This document shows, one piece after another, positions 1-7,855 of a stretch of 64,000 nt of DNA. The notes beneath the pieces are model-generated. The model was not told the origin of the DNA and did no database searches. It was given only the letters and a program-made list of their open reading frames with translations. The translations under genes were made by a program, and so were the position numbers. Source of the DNA: CAZQVA01 sp964596685 (GTDB lineage Bacteria > Chlamydiota > Chlamydiia > Chlamydiales > VFKH01); contig CAZQVA010000006.1 of NCBI GenBank assembly GCA_964596685.1, positions 1 to 64,000 on the forward strand, read 5' to 3'. Within the stretch, counting starts at the first letter, position 1, and every line of letters starts with the position of its first letter.

Positions 1-157
1 CCATTATTTGCTGCATAATGAAGAGGAGTCGTTCCATATTTATCAGCTTTATTGACATCGATGCCTTTGATCTCAAGGAGAGCTTTCACAACATCTAGCT
101 TGCCATTATTTGCTGCATAATGAAGAGGAGTCGTTCCATATTTATCAGCTTTATTGA
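1..157. repeat. Recent tandem duplication of an ankyrin unit (102-bp period)
   Basis: Bases 1-55 are repeated exactly at 103-157. The 102-bp period equals 34 codons, in frame with the ankyrin protein. Nucleotide identity, not just protein similarity, points to recent repeat amplification. More copies may lie left of the window. Confidence 0.85.
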
Positions 158-1127
158 TGTCGACACCTTCAGTAGCAAGGAGAGTTTGTACAATATCTAA
201 CCGTCTATTTATTACTGCCACATGGAGAGGAGTCCGTCCTTCATTATCAGCTTTATTGACATTAGCTCCTCTTTGAATAAGAGTTTGAACCAGCTCAAGA
301 TCGTTACTTAATACAGCATTATAAAGAGTAGTTCTTCCATCTTCATCAAGATCCGCACCAAGGCGAATAAGAGCTTCTGTAACATTTACATCCCCTCTAT
401 GCCTTGCTATAAGATAAGCTGCTCCTACATCATAGCTACCCAAAACCTTGCAGGCAGCTAAATTTAATTCATTGAAGAGTTTTTCATGTTTAACAATCTC
501 TTGTAGTTGCCAATATTCAATACCCCCCTTTATCTGTAGTACTTTGAGATTGGGAGTCGTTGGGGTGCCAGAATGTGAATAAAGCATCTTTAGTAAGTTT
601 GTGAGATTTTCTGCAGATTTAGGATCTGTGCCATCTATATCGATGATGATCGTTTCAACTGCTTTTCCAAATTTCTTAAGAATTGGCTCTAAATCCTGAA
701 CTCCTTTTTTTGTGGTAATATGGATTTTTTTAAAACGATTTTTTAATTCAGGAGCGCCAGAAGGAAAAGCTCTAGCTAGAAGAATACTGTCTTCTGGAGA
801 AAGATGTTTGTCGATCCCTTCTAATAGCTCTGGAGGAAGATGAGCAAGTCGATTCCTATCATCAAAAACTTCTTTTATTTTACTGAGAATTTCTATGTGA
901 AAGTGTTCAAGTTCTTCTTGAGGTGTTGTTTCGTTATTATAGAGTTCAGTGATTGGTTTTAAACATGTTATTTTATTGTCGAGCTTTTTAGGAGGGACTT
1001 TTTGCGACCATGCCGTTTCTAATAATGCTTTGGTTTTCTTTTGTTCATTAGAAGGAGCTTGATTGTAATTTTTGAAAAACAGATCAATAGCAGATGAAAT
1101 ATCTCGATTAGGTAAGTTTACGCTCAT
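1..1127 (-). CDS. F-box / ankyrin-repeat protein, candidate host-directed effector (3' end off the left edge)
   Basis: Reading the minus strand from ATG at 1127 gives 375 uninterrupted codons that run off the left edge of the window, so the C-terminus is missing. Residues about 95-135 (LAHLPPELLEGIDKHLSPED and following) look like an F-box: the LPPELL core, an SPED turn and a LLARAF helix. Residues about 140-235 carry a segment with LRR-like strands. From about 235 onward there are ankyrin repeats with TPLHYAANNG-type cores; the last two visible repeats are nearly identical. F-box proteins recruit host SCF ubiquitin ligases and ankyrin repeats bind partner proteins; both are common in effectors of amoeba-associated chlamydiae. 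The effector role is inference; the domain architecture is read directly. No Sec signal is seen. Confidence 0.85.
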   Translation of the reverse strand, partial: MSVNLPNRDISSAIDLFFKNYNQAPSNEQKKTKALLETAWSQKVPPKKLDNKITCLKPITELYNNETTPQEELEHFHIEILSKIKEVFDDRNRLAHLPPELLEGIDKHLSPEDSILLARAFPSGAPELKNRFKKIHITTKKGVQDLEPILKKFGKAVETIIIDIDGTDPKSAENLTNLLKMLYSHSGTPTTPNLKVLQIKGGIEYWQLQEIVKHEKLFNELNLAACKVLGSYDVGAAYLIARHRGDVNVTEALIRLGADLDEDGRTTLYNAVLSNDLELVQTLIQRGANVNKADNEGRTPLHVAVINRRLDIVQTLLATEGVDINKADKYGTTPLHYAANNGKLDVVKALLEIKGIDVNKADKYGTTPLHYAANN

Positions 1128-1196
1128 GATAAAGTCCTCTTTACTCTTAATAAACAAATTTTATCCTTAAAAGTCTTTTTTATAAATAAAATTGTC

Positions 1197-2423
1197 CTTG
1201 TTGCGTTAATGCCCTAGCAAGGCCCCGCTAATCGATGGAAGCCACGACCCAACTTAAAGGGTTGGGGGGAACTTTTTCAAAAGTCTCCCTCGAGCTTTGC
1301 TCGCATCGTGGCCCCCCTCAAATCACTCTGAAAGAATCACTATCGTCTCGAAAAGTGCTTGGAATGCAATAAAAAAAAGAGGCACACTTTCCACGTCAAT
1401 CACAACAGGAAGGGTGCCTCATGAAACATTACAAAATCAATAACTGGTCCCAATATAACAGAGCCCTGAAGCAAAGGGGAAGCATTACTTTTTGGTTCAA
1501 CCAAGAATCTGCTGATAGCTGGTTCTCCTCCGCTCATACCTGCCGCAAGGGGCGTCCAAAGATCTATTCTGATGAGGCGATGCTCGGTATCCTCATGATC
1601 AGGTCGATCTTTCATCTGCCCTTGATGGCTCTAGAAGGCTTTCTGGGTTCTTTAATGCGTATTCTTGGGCTGTCTCTTTCGGTACCTTCCTATACCCAAA
1701 TTTCTAGACGAGCGGGTACCTTACAGCAGTGTTTAAAGAAATTAAGAAAGAAACGACCAGTACATATTGTCTTCTATTCTACAGGCTTCAAAGTCTATGG
1801 TGAAGGGGAATGGAAGATTCGGGTACATGGGAAATCTAAAAGACGAACCTGGCGCAAATTACATCTTGCCATGGATCCAGACACTCATGAAATCATGATC
1901 TGCGGACTCACATTATCTACAGGAAACGATGCCAAAGTAGCAGAAAAAATGATGCGAAAATCACCAACAAGTATTCAAAAAGTGTATGCAGATGGAGCAT
2001 ATGACTCACAGGCTTTTCGACAAGTGGTTACTAAGAGAGATGCTGAAGCCATTGTTCCACCACCAAAAAATGCGGCGATCAATAATAACGCGCAAGATGG
2101 CGTGGAGGATCGAAACGATGCGATCAATGCTATAGAAGAGTATGGTGGAGAGGAAGAAGGGCGGAAACGATGGAAAGAGAAGGTTGGATATCATAGGCGT
2201 TCCCTAGTGGAAACCACCATGTTTCGTCTAAAAAAATTAATGGGCGCCCATCTCAGAAGCCGTACATTCAAGAATCAGGCGGCCGAAAGCTGGGTTAGAT
2301 GTGCAATTTTGAATAAATTAACGAGGTTGGGGGTGCCATCAGGAAGCTAGCAAGAGGCCTAATGCCAGTGGGACTAGAGGGGTTGCCCACTTTAGAGACG
2401 GTTAGCGGCATTTATGCAACAAG
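1197..2423. mobile_element. IS5-family insertion sequence (IS903/IS5-like), probably inactive
   Basis: The ends are imperfect terminal inverted repeats: left CTTGTTGCGTTAATGCC (1197-1213) and right, read in reverse complement, CTTGTTGCATAAATGCC (2407-2423), 15 of 17 matching. They enclose one transposase gene. The left subterminal region holds a GCCACGAC...TCGTGGC stem and a GCGAGCTTTGCTCGC hairpin. No convincing target duplication is seen at the flanks, consistent with an old insertion or a rearranged flank. A deleted derivative of the same element lies at 32756-33040. Confidence 0.8.
1421..2350 (+). CDS. IS5-family DDE transposase with first catalytic Asp replaced by Tyr
   Basis: A 309-residue protein with the IS5 layout: an N-terminal DUF4096-like segment, KVYGEGEWK and SKRRTWRKLHLAMD motifs, ADGAYDS (Asp191, second catalytic residue) and RRSLVETTMFRLKKLMG (Glu264, third). 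The first catalytic position normally reads DSTGLKV but here reads YSTGFKV, Tyr119, from a TAT codon one base from GAT. A related fragment at 9984-10028 keeps GAT. The gene is full length, but loss of a metal-binding Asp should abolish transposition. It starts at ATG 1421 close to the left end of the element. Confidence 0.9.
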   Translation: MKHYKINNWSQYNRALKQRGSITFWFNQESADSWFSSAHTCRKGRPKIYSDEAMLGILMIRSIFHLPLMALEGFLGSLMRILGLSLSVPSYTQISRRAGTLQQCLKKLRKKRPVHIVFYSTGFKVYGEGEWKIRVHGKSKRRTWRKLHLAMDPDTHEIMICGLTLSTGNDAKVAEKMMRKSPTSIQKVYADGAYDSQAFRQVVTKRDAEAIVPPPKNAAINNNAQDGVEDRNDAINAIEEYGGEEEGRKRWKEKVGYHRRSLVETTMFRLKKLMGAHLRSRTFKNQAAESWVRCAILNKLTRLGVPSGS

Positions 2424-2460
2424 ACCACAGAAGTCTATGTTTTCCTCATCTGATCTTTCA

Positions 2461-2490
2461 TTGACATAGAGATATCACAGGTGTTATAAA
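2461..2490 (+). promoter_or_regulatory. Sigma-70-type promoter for the His-rich protein gene
   Basis: TTGACA at 2461-2466 and TATAAA at 2485-2490 are separated by 18 bases, a near-consensus housekeeping promoter. It lies 55 bases upstream of the next start codon, which has GGAG at 2534-2537 with 7-base spacing. It is just downstream of the IS element. No experimental support. Confidence 0.6.
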
Positions 2491-2544
2491 CAATATTATA
2501 AGTATAGATCCTTTTGTAACACTATCTCCAACTGGAGTTTAACG

Positions 2545-3072
2545 ATGAAGACACATCACCTTCTGATTCTTTCTCTTGTTGCTGCAAGTCGCCTCCTCAC
2601 TGCAGCCCCTGCCGAAGCAACATTTTTGGGAAAAACAATTGGAATCAAAAAGACACAAGCAGTCTCCTCTCCAACCGATCCAGAAGACACATCAGATGAT
2701 GAAGATTCAATGGATGAAGACGAGGACGAAGATGATGAAGATGGTGATGAAAATCCAGACATCGCTGTATTGCCACCCTCAGACACTACAGTTGTTGTTC
2801 AGAATGAACCACCAGCCACAACTTCATGGTGGTCAGGATACTCTCCCTGGCTATGGGGAGCGGGCCTTTTAGGTCTAAGCCCATTTTTAGGATGGGGCGG
2901 CGGATACTTTTGGAACAATCACTGGCACCATGATGACCACCATCACCATCATGGGGAACATCATCATGAACATCACGAAGGACATCACGGAGAGCATCAC
3001 CATGGAGGCGGACATCATGGCGGTGGACATCATGGGGGCGGACATCATGGCGGTGGTGGACACCATCGGTAA
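2545..3072 (+). CDS. Secreted acidic/His-Gly-rich protein, possible metal binder
   Basis: This 175-residue protein starts with a signal-peptide-like segment (MKTHHLLILSLVAASRLLTA, cleavage plausible after APAEA). Then come an Asp/Glu run at about 50-72, a Trp/Gly-rich hydrophobic patch (WWSGYSPWLWGAGLLG), and a C-terminal tail of about 50 residues made almost only of His, Gly and Glu with HHGGG units repeated. Such tails bind Ni, Zn or Cu in many proteins, so a periplasmic or surface metal-binding or storage role is reasonable inference. No family was recognised. It has a good SD and its own promoter, so it is a real gene despite low complexity. Confidence 0.75.
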   Translation: MKTHHLLILSLVAASRLLTAAPAEATFLGKTIGIKKTQAVSSPTDPEDTSDDEDSMDEDEDEDDEDGDENPDIAVLPPSDTTVVVQNEPPATTSWWSGYSPWLWGAGLLGLSPFLGWGGGYFWNNHWHHDDHHHHHGEHHHEHHEGHHGEHHHGGGHHGGGHHGGGHHGGGGHHR

Positions 3073-3138
3073 ATTTCGAAAGAAGTCTATTTGCAAAAGC
3101 TCTTGCTTTAATCAGTTAAGGGGGCAAGAATAAGCTAA

Positions 3139-4557
3139 ATGAGTACAACACCTATCCAAACAGTCCCTATTATCACGTGTCAGGAAGCGGTCCGTTTAGA
3201 AAAGATTGCTTATGAAAGAGGCTATATTGATGCCGCTTTTATGGAACGGGCTGGCCAAGGCATTGCGTTAAGTCTTCAAAAACGTTTAGGCCCACAAAAG
3301 AGAATTCTTCTTCTTCTTGGCAAAGGCAATAATGCTGCGGATACTTACGTTGTTGGAACGCATCTCATAAATTTTGGCCATTCTGTTCTAGCTCGCGAAG
3401 CCTTTCCATCAGCAACTCCCTCTCCATTATGCGCCTGGCAGCGTACACGTTTTATCGAGGCGGGTGGCGCCTTTTCTTCGGATTCCTTTTCCTCTTTTGA
3501 TGGGGTGATCGACGGAATCTTTGGCACAGGATTCACCAAGGATATGCCTTTAGAACTTGTTCCTATGATTCAGGAATTGAATCGATCCGGCGTTCCCATC
3601 TATGCAACAGATATTCCATCTGGACTCAATGGAGATACTGGCCTCGTTCAAGGAGCCGCGCTACGCGCAACAATCACCTTCTGCCTTGGATTTCCAAAAT
3701 GGGGGTTTTTTACGGAAGAGGGCTGGCCGTATGTAGGAGAATTAGAGGTCATCGATTTCGGACTCCCTCATCTCTCTGAGCCCCTAGTAAAGGCGCATAT
3801 GATCACTGCTCCTGCACGCGTTCACTATGCACGAACACAACACAAGTATCAACGCGGCGCCACAGTAGGTTTTGCAGGCTCTTATTATTTACCTGGGGCT
3901 GCTGCACTTGCAACAGCTGCTGCATTGCGCACGGGAGCAGGAATGGTCAGCCTCTTGTGGCGCAAAGAACTTGATCCCCATTCCGCGCTCTTTCCTAAAG
4001 AAATTGTCCGCCTTGATCCCCTTTTGCCCTATAAAGCTAGTAGTATCTTTGCTGGTTCTGGAATCGGACGCACTGCTGAGGTGGCTACGCTTTTAAAGAA
4101 TTTCCTATCAAATGCAACGGTACCAGCTGTGATCGATGCTGACGGGCTTTACTTGTGGCATTCGGAATGGAAACTCCCTGCTGAATCGATCTTTACTCCT
4201 CATGCAGGGGAGCTCAAACGCCTTGTAGAAGAGATCTCTCACGACAGCTGTCAAGCCTTTGTAGAGAAACACAATCTCATTCTTCTAAGAAAAGGTGCCC
4301 CCACCTTTATTTATTCGAAAGGACGTATTCCTCTCGTTAACCCAACTGGCCATCCCGTCATGGCAACGGCAGGAAGTGGCGATGTACTCACTGGCATGAT
4401 CGCAGCCCTTATCGCTCAAGGCATCCCTCCCTTGGATGCTGCGGCCTCTGGAGCCTTCCTTCACGGCAAAGCAGGTGAACGTGCCGCACACCACATTGGC
4501 CCTTTTAGCGCCATTGCCACCGATTTTATCGACGCCATCCCTGAACTTCTTTCATGA
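3139..4557 (+). CDS. nnrD: Bifunctional NAD(P)H-hydrate epimerase / ADP-dependent NAD(P)H-hydrate dehydratase
   Basis: A 472-residue fusion that repairs hydrated NADH and NADPH. The N-terminal YjeF_N/NnrE domain (about 1-215) contains DGIFGTGFTKDM and DIPSGLNGDTG. The C-terminal ribokinase-like NnrD domain (about 225-472) contains RTGAGMVSLLW, VIDADGLYL, FTPHAGEL and the catalytic AGSGDVLTGMIAAL. The usual epimerase GNNGGDG signature is altered to GNNAADT (about residue 63), so epimerase activity may be changed; the dehydratase half looks intact. It is followed by alr after 12 bases, in the same direction. Confidence 0.92.
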   Translation: MSTTPIQTVPIITCQEAVRLEKIAYERGYIDAAFMERAGQGIALSLQKRLGPQKRILLLLGKGNNAADTYVVGTHLINFGHSVLAREAFPSATPSPLCAWQRTRFIEAGGAFSSDSFSSFDGVIDGIFGTGFTKDMPLELVPMIQELNRSGVPIYATDIPSGLNGDTGLVQGAALRATITFCLGFPKWGFFTEEGWPYVGELEVIDFGLPHLSEPLVKAHMITAPARVHYARTQHKYQRGATVGFAGSYYLPGAAALATAAALRTGAGMVSLLWRKELDPHSALFPKEIVRLDPLLPYKASSIFAGSGIGRTAEVATLLKNFLSNATVPAVIDADGLYLWHSEWKLPAESIFTPHAGELKRLVEEISHDSCQAFVEKHNLILLRKGAPTFIYSKGRIPLVNPTGHPVMATAGSGDVLTGMIAALIAQGIPPLDAAASGAFLHGKAGERAAHHIGPFSAIATDFIDAIPELLS

Positions 4558-4569
4558 GCTAATTTCATT

Positions 4570-5682
4570 GTGACAACTACACTTACTACCAACCTTCGCG
4601 CCATTGCCAACAACATCGATACGCTTCAACGCTGGATTCCGCCTCATGTACGCCTCATGCTCTCAGTAAAGGCAAACGCTTATGGTCACGGCGCCGTTGC
4701 GGTCGCTAAAATTGCACAAGCTATGCAAGTGCATGCCTTAGCAGTGGCTACAGTCGCAGAAGGAGTCGAATTACGCCAATCAAATATTCATTTGCCCATC
4801 CTAAAATTATATAAAACAAGCCATAATGAAATTGAAGAAGCTCTCGACCATCAGCTAACTTTAACTGTTTTTGACGCAGATAATATTCTCGCTATTCAGC
4901 GGTCTGCTGCACTCGCACACAAAAAAGTCCCTGTCCATCTTAAGCTAGACACTGGTTTAGGTCGGATTGGAGCTCCTTCTGCTGCAGCTCATCGCCTTGT
5001 GCGCTTAATAAGAGAGGATTGCCCGAATCTACGATTGGCTGGTATTTATACGCATTTTGCCGCCAGCGATGATCCATCTCTTGATCACATCACTAAACAA
5101 CAGCTTGCGACTTTTAAAACCGCGATAGCCGATTTACCTCCCCCTTTTTTACGCCATGCCGCCAACTCAGCAGCGACTCTTTACCACCCTGAAACTCACT
5201 TAGATATGGTGCGCGTTGGACTTGCTGTTTATGGTATCACAACGGGCTCTTCTCCCATTCCTTTACGTGCCGCTTTGGAATTTACCTCACGCCTAACATT
5301 CATTAAACGTATTCAAAAGGGCACATCCATCGGTTACGGATGTACATGGCGTGCCCCGCACGATACCTATGTGGGGACTTTCCCTGCTGGCTATGCCGAC
5401 GGCGTCAATAGACTTCTCTCTAACAAAGGGTCTGTTGTTGTAGCTGGCGCGCGCTGCCCTATTGTAGGACGCATATCCATGGATCAAACAGTCTGCGATC
5501 TTAATCAATGTCCCTATGCAAAAGTAGATGATCTCGTCTATCTTTTAGGTGGAAAAGGGCCAGATGTACATGAATGGTCTAATTTGCTTAATACCATACC
5601 TTATGAAGTCTTGTGCCAAATTGGCAATGGAACAAGGACAGAGAGAGTGTATCTCGACTCTAATATGGTGGAATCTCAGTGA
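4570..5682 (+). CDS. alr: Alanine racemase
   Basis: A 370-residue PLP enzyme converting L- to D-alanine for peptidoglycan precursors. Visible motifs: MLSVKANAYGHGAVAVAK with the PLP lysine, HLKLDTGLGRIG, THFAASDDPS, RHAANSAATL, MVRVGLAVYGI and, in the C-terminal barrel, GYADGVNRLLSNKG and GRISMDQTVCDL with the Tyr/Met active-site elements. The start is GTG at 4570, 12 bases after the preceding stop; no clear SD is seen, so translation may be coupled. Environmental chlamydiae make peptidoglycan, so the enzyme fits. Its last 23 bases overlap the converging gene at 5660. Confidence 0.95.
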   Translation: MTTTLTTNLRAIANNIDTLQRWIPPHVRLMLSVKANAYGHGAVAVAKIAQAMQVHALAVATVAEGVELRQSNIHLPILKLYKTSHNEIEEALDHQLTLTVFDADNILAIQRSAALAHKKVPVHLKLDTGLGRIGAPSAAAHRLVRLIREDCPNLRLAGIYTHFAASDDPSLDHITKQQLATFKTAIADLPPPFLRHAANSAATLYHPETHLDMVRVGLAVYGITTGSSPIPLRAALEFTSRLTFIKRIQKGTSIGYGCTWRAPHDTYVGTFPAGYADGVNRLLSNKGSVVVAGARCPIVGRISMDQTVCDLNQCPYAKVDDLVYLLGGKGPDVHEWSNLLNTIPYEVLCQIGNGTRTERVYLDSNMVESQ

Positions 5683-6061
5683 GGGGTTGATATCTCTCGG
5701 CATCCCATTTGGCAGCAACAAATGAATCATGATTCGCCAGCAATAATATTTCTGCATGGACCTGTGCATTGTAGCCTACAAGCTGCGCCCAATTATCTTT
5801 AGAAAGGTTGTGCGCCTTAAATTCTGCGAGTAAAAAAGGGCGTAACCCCCGCGCAGCACACGTTGTATAAATGATTAGATCAAAACGACGATCTTTTAAG
5901 GTATGCTCTAAATGAGGTAGAGACCCTAAGGATTTTTCCACCGCCATAGAGCTAGGAGGATACCCTTTGTGATCAATTAGGTAGCGCAACCACTTTTGTC
6001 GCACATGTTCCTCTGGTGTTGCAGCTACCCATTGTTGACGAATCGGATCAAAGAGCGTCAT
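5660..6061 (-). CDS. Small protein resembling the type I restriction enzyme R-subunit N-domain
   Basis: The 133-residue protein shows the HSDR_N-type nuclease core: EEHVRQKWLRYLIDHKGYP near the start, RRFDLIIY and then FLLAEFKAHN, giving a PD-(D/E)xK-like D...ExK set, followed by QLVGYNAQV. There are no helicase or hsdM/hsdS neighbours, so this is a solo domain. Similar stand-alone proteins are known in many bacteria, function unclear. Its ATG overlaps the hpf stop (ATGA at 6058-6061), so it is co-translated with hpf. Whether it cuts nucleic acid is inference. Confidence 0.75.
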   Translation of the reverse strand: MTLFDPIRQQWVAATPEEHVRQKWLRYLIDHKGYPPSSMAVEKSLGSLPHLEHTLKDRRFDLIIYTTCAARGLRPFLLAEFKAHNLSKDNWAQLVGYNAQVHAEILLLANHDSFVAAKWDAERYQPLTEIPPY

Positions 6062-6660
6062 TCTTGCGGTGTAATAATTCCAAAATTGCCATCTTTCATC
6101 ACATACATCACGCGCACTTTGCGATCTTCTTCTGAGCGGTAAATGATAAAAGGTTCTTGAGATAGATCCAATTTCATCATTGCCTCTTGCACGGTCAACA
6201 CTTTTAAGGGGCGTGTCTCCTTACGCGCAATTTTAGGCGTGGCAAAACGCGCTTTTTCACGTTGTGCATTTTCTTGATCAATCGCTGCATTAATTTCATC
6301 AAGTTCGTTACGCTCAAACACATGCACGTCGAGCTCTCCTAGAGCATGCCCTTTCGCTTGGTGGGCTTTGATGCGTTCTTTATAGCGAGCTAATTGGGAA
6401 TGAAGGCGATCAAACGCTTTGTCAATGGCTGGATAAAGATCTGATTCAGTTGCATGTGCCACTACTTTAAAATGGTTGACATGCATCACAATTTCAGCCG
6501 TATGGGCATTTTTCTGGACTTCAACAATAACATGTACATCCAAAATATGATCAGCAACACGTTCTAAACGATTTGCACACGTTTCAATATGTTTACGAAT
6601 AGCGTCCGTTACGGTGATGTGTCTTCCCTGAATCGATACGCGGTAATCTTGAACTTGCAT
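6058..6660 (-). CDS. hpf: Ribosome hibernation-promoting factor, long form
   Basis: A 200-residue protein. The N-terminal about 105 residues form the YfiA/HPF fold (VSIQGRHITVTDAIRKHIE, LDVHVIVEVQKNAHTAEIVM, YPAIDKAFDRLHSQLARYKERI). A charged linker leads to the C-terminal dimerisation domain (EEPFIIYRSEEDRKVRVMY-like segment ending DGNFGIITPQE). Long HPF dimerises 70S ribosomes in stationary or dormant cells, plausible for the elementary-body stage. The start at 6660 is preceded by GAGAAG. It is followed by the HsdR-N-like gene with a 4-base overlap. Confidence 0.92.
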   Translation of the reverse strand: MQVQDYRVSIQGRHITVTDAIRKHIETCANRLERVADHILDVHVIVEVQKNAHTAEIVMHVNHFKVVAHATESDLYPAIDKAFDRLHSQLARYKERIKAHQAKGHALGELDVHVFERNELDEINAAIDQENAQREKARFATPKIARKETRPLKVLTVQEAMMKLDLSQEPFIIYRSEEDRKVRVMYVMKDGNFGIITPQE

Positions 6661-6720
6661 ACTACTTCTCTTTTTTTGTTTTTTTTATTTAATGAACCTT
6701 TTGCCAAAGTCGAACTCACA

Positions 6721-7608
6721 TTAATGTACAGCCTCGTGCTTGTGGGCATTCATCGCTTGTTGATACGCCTTTAATGCTCCCTCTTTTGTTTCCCACACAG
6801 AAACAAAACCGCCCTTATGACAAAAGATCGCTCCTTTAATCCCACTAGCATGCTCTAGTGCCTCACCCGACAACCCCGCCCAATTATGGGGCAAAGAGAC
6901 ACGCGTACTCATGCGATCCTGATCGTTGAGGGGTACTCCTCGCAATTTCCAGTGATGTGCATCTGGAAGAATGACGAAAAGTGCAGGGTGATCATTGCCA
7001 CCCAGTTCAAAAAAGAGATCTTGCCACGGGAGCCCCTCTTCAAATACCAAAAGCGGACGTTGTTTGTCCATCTCTTCATGAATAATCTTGCGATAGCTTC
7101 GAAAACAATAAAAATGATCACGCAAACGTTCTAAATGCCCTAACGCAAATTTAAGAGCTTGAAAAAATGCCTTATTCTGGTCCTCGGGTTCAGCATCATA
7201 GGCCATCGGTGCAAAATTCGAAATCACATGTGAAAAGGTGCAATACCCATCGAGTTGTGGAGATTTTCCATTATCATGTTCATCCACTCCCTTAACGAGG
7301 CGGTGATAGATGTGATTGAAGAGGTCTTTTTCTAAAACGCCACTATCACACAAGTAATGAAGAATCATTCCTGCACTACTTAAATGACCTGTATAGTCGC
7401 GTTGATGATGATCAAAGTGTTTAGTAGGTGGATTATAAATGCATCCAACATCGCATGTATATTCACATGGAGCTAGGACATGGGGATCTCTTGAGCGAAT
7501 AATCTTATCTTCATCGATCAGGTCAAATAATAATAACAATGCACATGCCGTGACTTCATCGGCATGAAATGTTCCACTATGTGTACCAAAACTACGTGGT
7601 ATCTTCAT
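6721..7608 (-). CDS. MYG1 / UPF0160 family metal-dependent hydrolase
   Basis: A 295-residue protein with the hallmark N-terminus GTHSGTFHADEVTACALLLL, then TCDVGCIYNPPTKHFDHHQRD and GVDEHDNG. These His/Asp residues build a DHH-like metal site; MYG1 relatives act as 3'-5' exoribonucleases in eukaryotes. Cellular role in bacteria is not established. The C-terminal half (GVPLNDQDRMSTRVSLPHNW, GAIFCHKGGFVSVW) is typical of the family, so the gene is complete. It precedes hpf by about 60 bases in the same direction. Confidence 0.9.
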   Translation of the reverse strand: MKIPRSFGTHSGTFHADEVTACALLLLFDLIDEDKIIRSRDPHVLAPCEYTCDVGCIYNPPTKHFDHHQRDYTGHLSSAGMILHYLCDSGVLEKDLFNHIYHRLVKGVDEHDNGKSPQLDGYCTFSHVISNFAPMAYDAEPEDQNKAFFQALKFALGHLERLRDHFYCFRSYRKIIHEEMDKQRPLLVFEEGLPWQDLFFELGGNDHPALFVILPDAHHWKLRGVPLNDQDRMSTRVSLPHNWAGLSGEALEHASGIKGAIFCHKGGFVSVWETKEGALKAYQQAMNAHKHEAVH

Positions 7609-7641
7609 GATTCACCCCCCTAAACTCTAAAGATTTAGCAA

Positions 7642-7719
7642 GGAGCCTGTTGCATACCTATCTGTAATAGGGCCCTGCCTGTAGTAGTTCGGACTGCAGA
7701 TACTTTTGCAACAGGCTCC
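7642..7719. repeat. 78-bp element with perfect 13-bp inverted ends
   Basis: GGAGCCTGTTGCA at 7642-7654 is the exact inverse of TGCAACAGGCTCC at 7707-7719, and the inner sequence pairs imperfectly. It lies between divergent genes, so it is not an obvious terminator. Its ends resemble IS/MITE tips; it is likely a solo relic. Confidence 0.6.
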
Positions 7720-7817
7720 AAGAATTGTTCAGTATATCGATGGGCCGTAGGGAATGCAAGCAAGAATTGATGAAAATACTTGCTACCTATGACATCAGCA
7801 AGCTACATTGATGCTTG

Positions 7818-7847
7818 TATACCCATCCCACCTGAAGAATGGGTATA
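7818..7847. repeat. 30-bp palindromic repeat, copy 1
   Basis: TATACCCAT and ATGGGTATA pair around a loop CCCACCTGAAGA. Nearly the same sequence occurs at 59955-59985 inside the end of idi. It lies 9 bases upstream of the proposed start of the next gene, so it could sit in that mRNA leader. Confidence 0.55.
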
Positions 7848-7855
7848 GTTAGAAC

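Noticed and set aside
2556..2786. Ser-rich minus-strand ORF opposite the His-rich protein
   Set aside because: It is a shadow of the acidic codons of the plus-strand gene; no SD and low complexity.
2545..3072. CRISPR-like short repeats in the His tail
   Set aside because: Units are coding HHGGG repeats with no spacers; no CRISPR array is seen anywhere in the window.
2930..3133. Met/Ile/Thr-rich ORF within the His-rich gene
   Set aside because: Produced by frame-shifted reading of the His/Gly repeat; no independent start signal.
7609..7855. Riboswitch in the leader of the barrel protein gene
   Set aside because: The inverted repeats there match mobile-element ends and a repeat found elsewhere; no known riboswitch core was seen.
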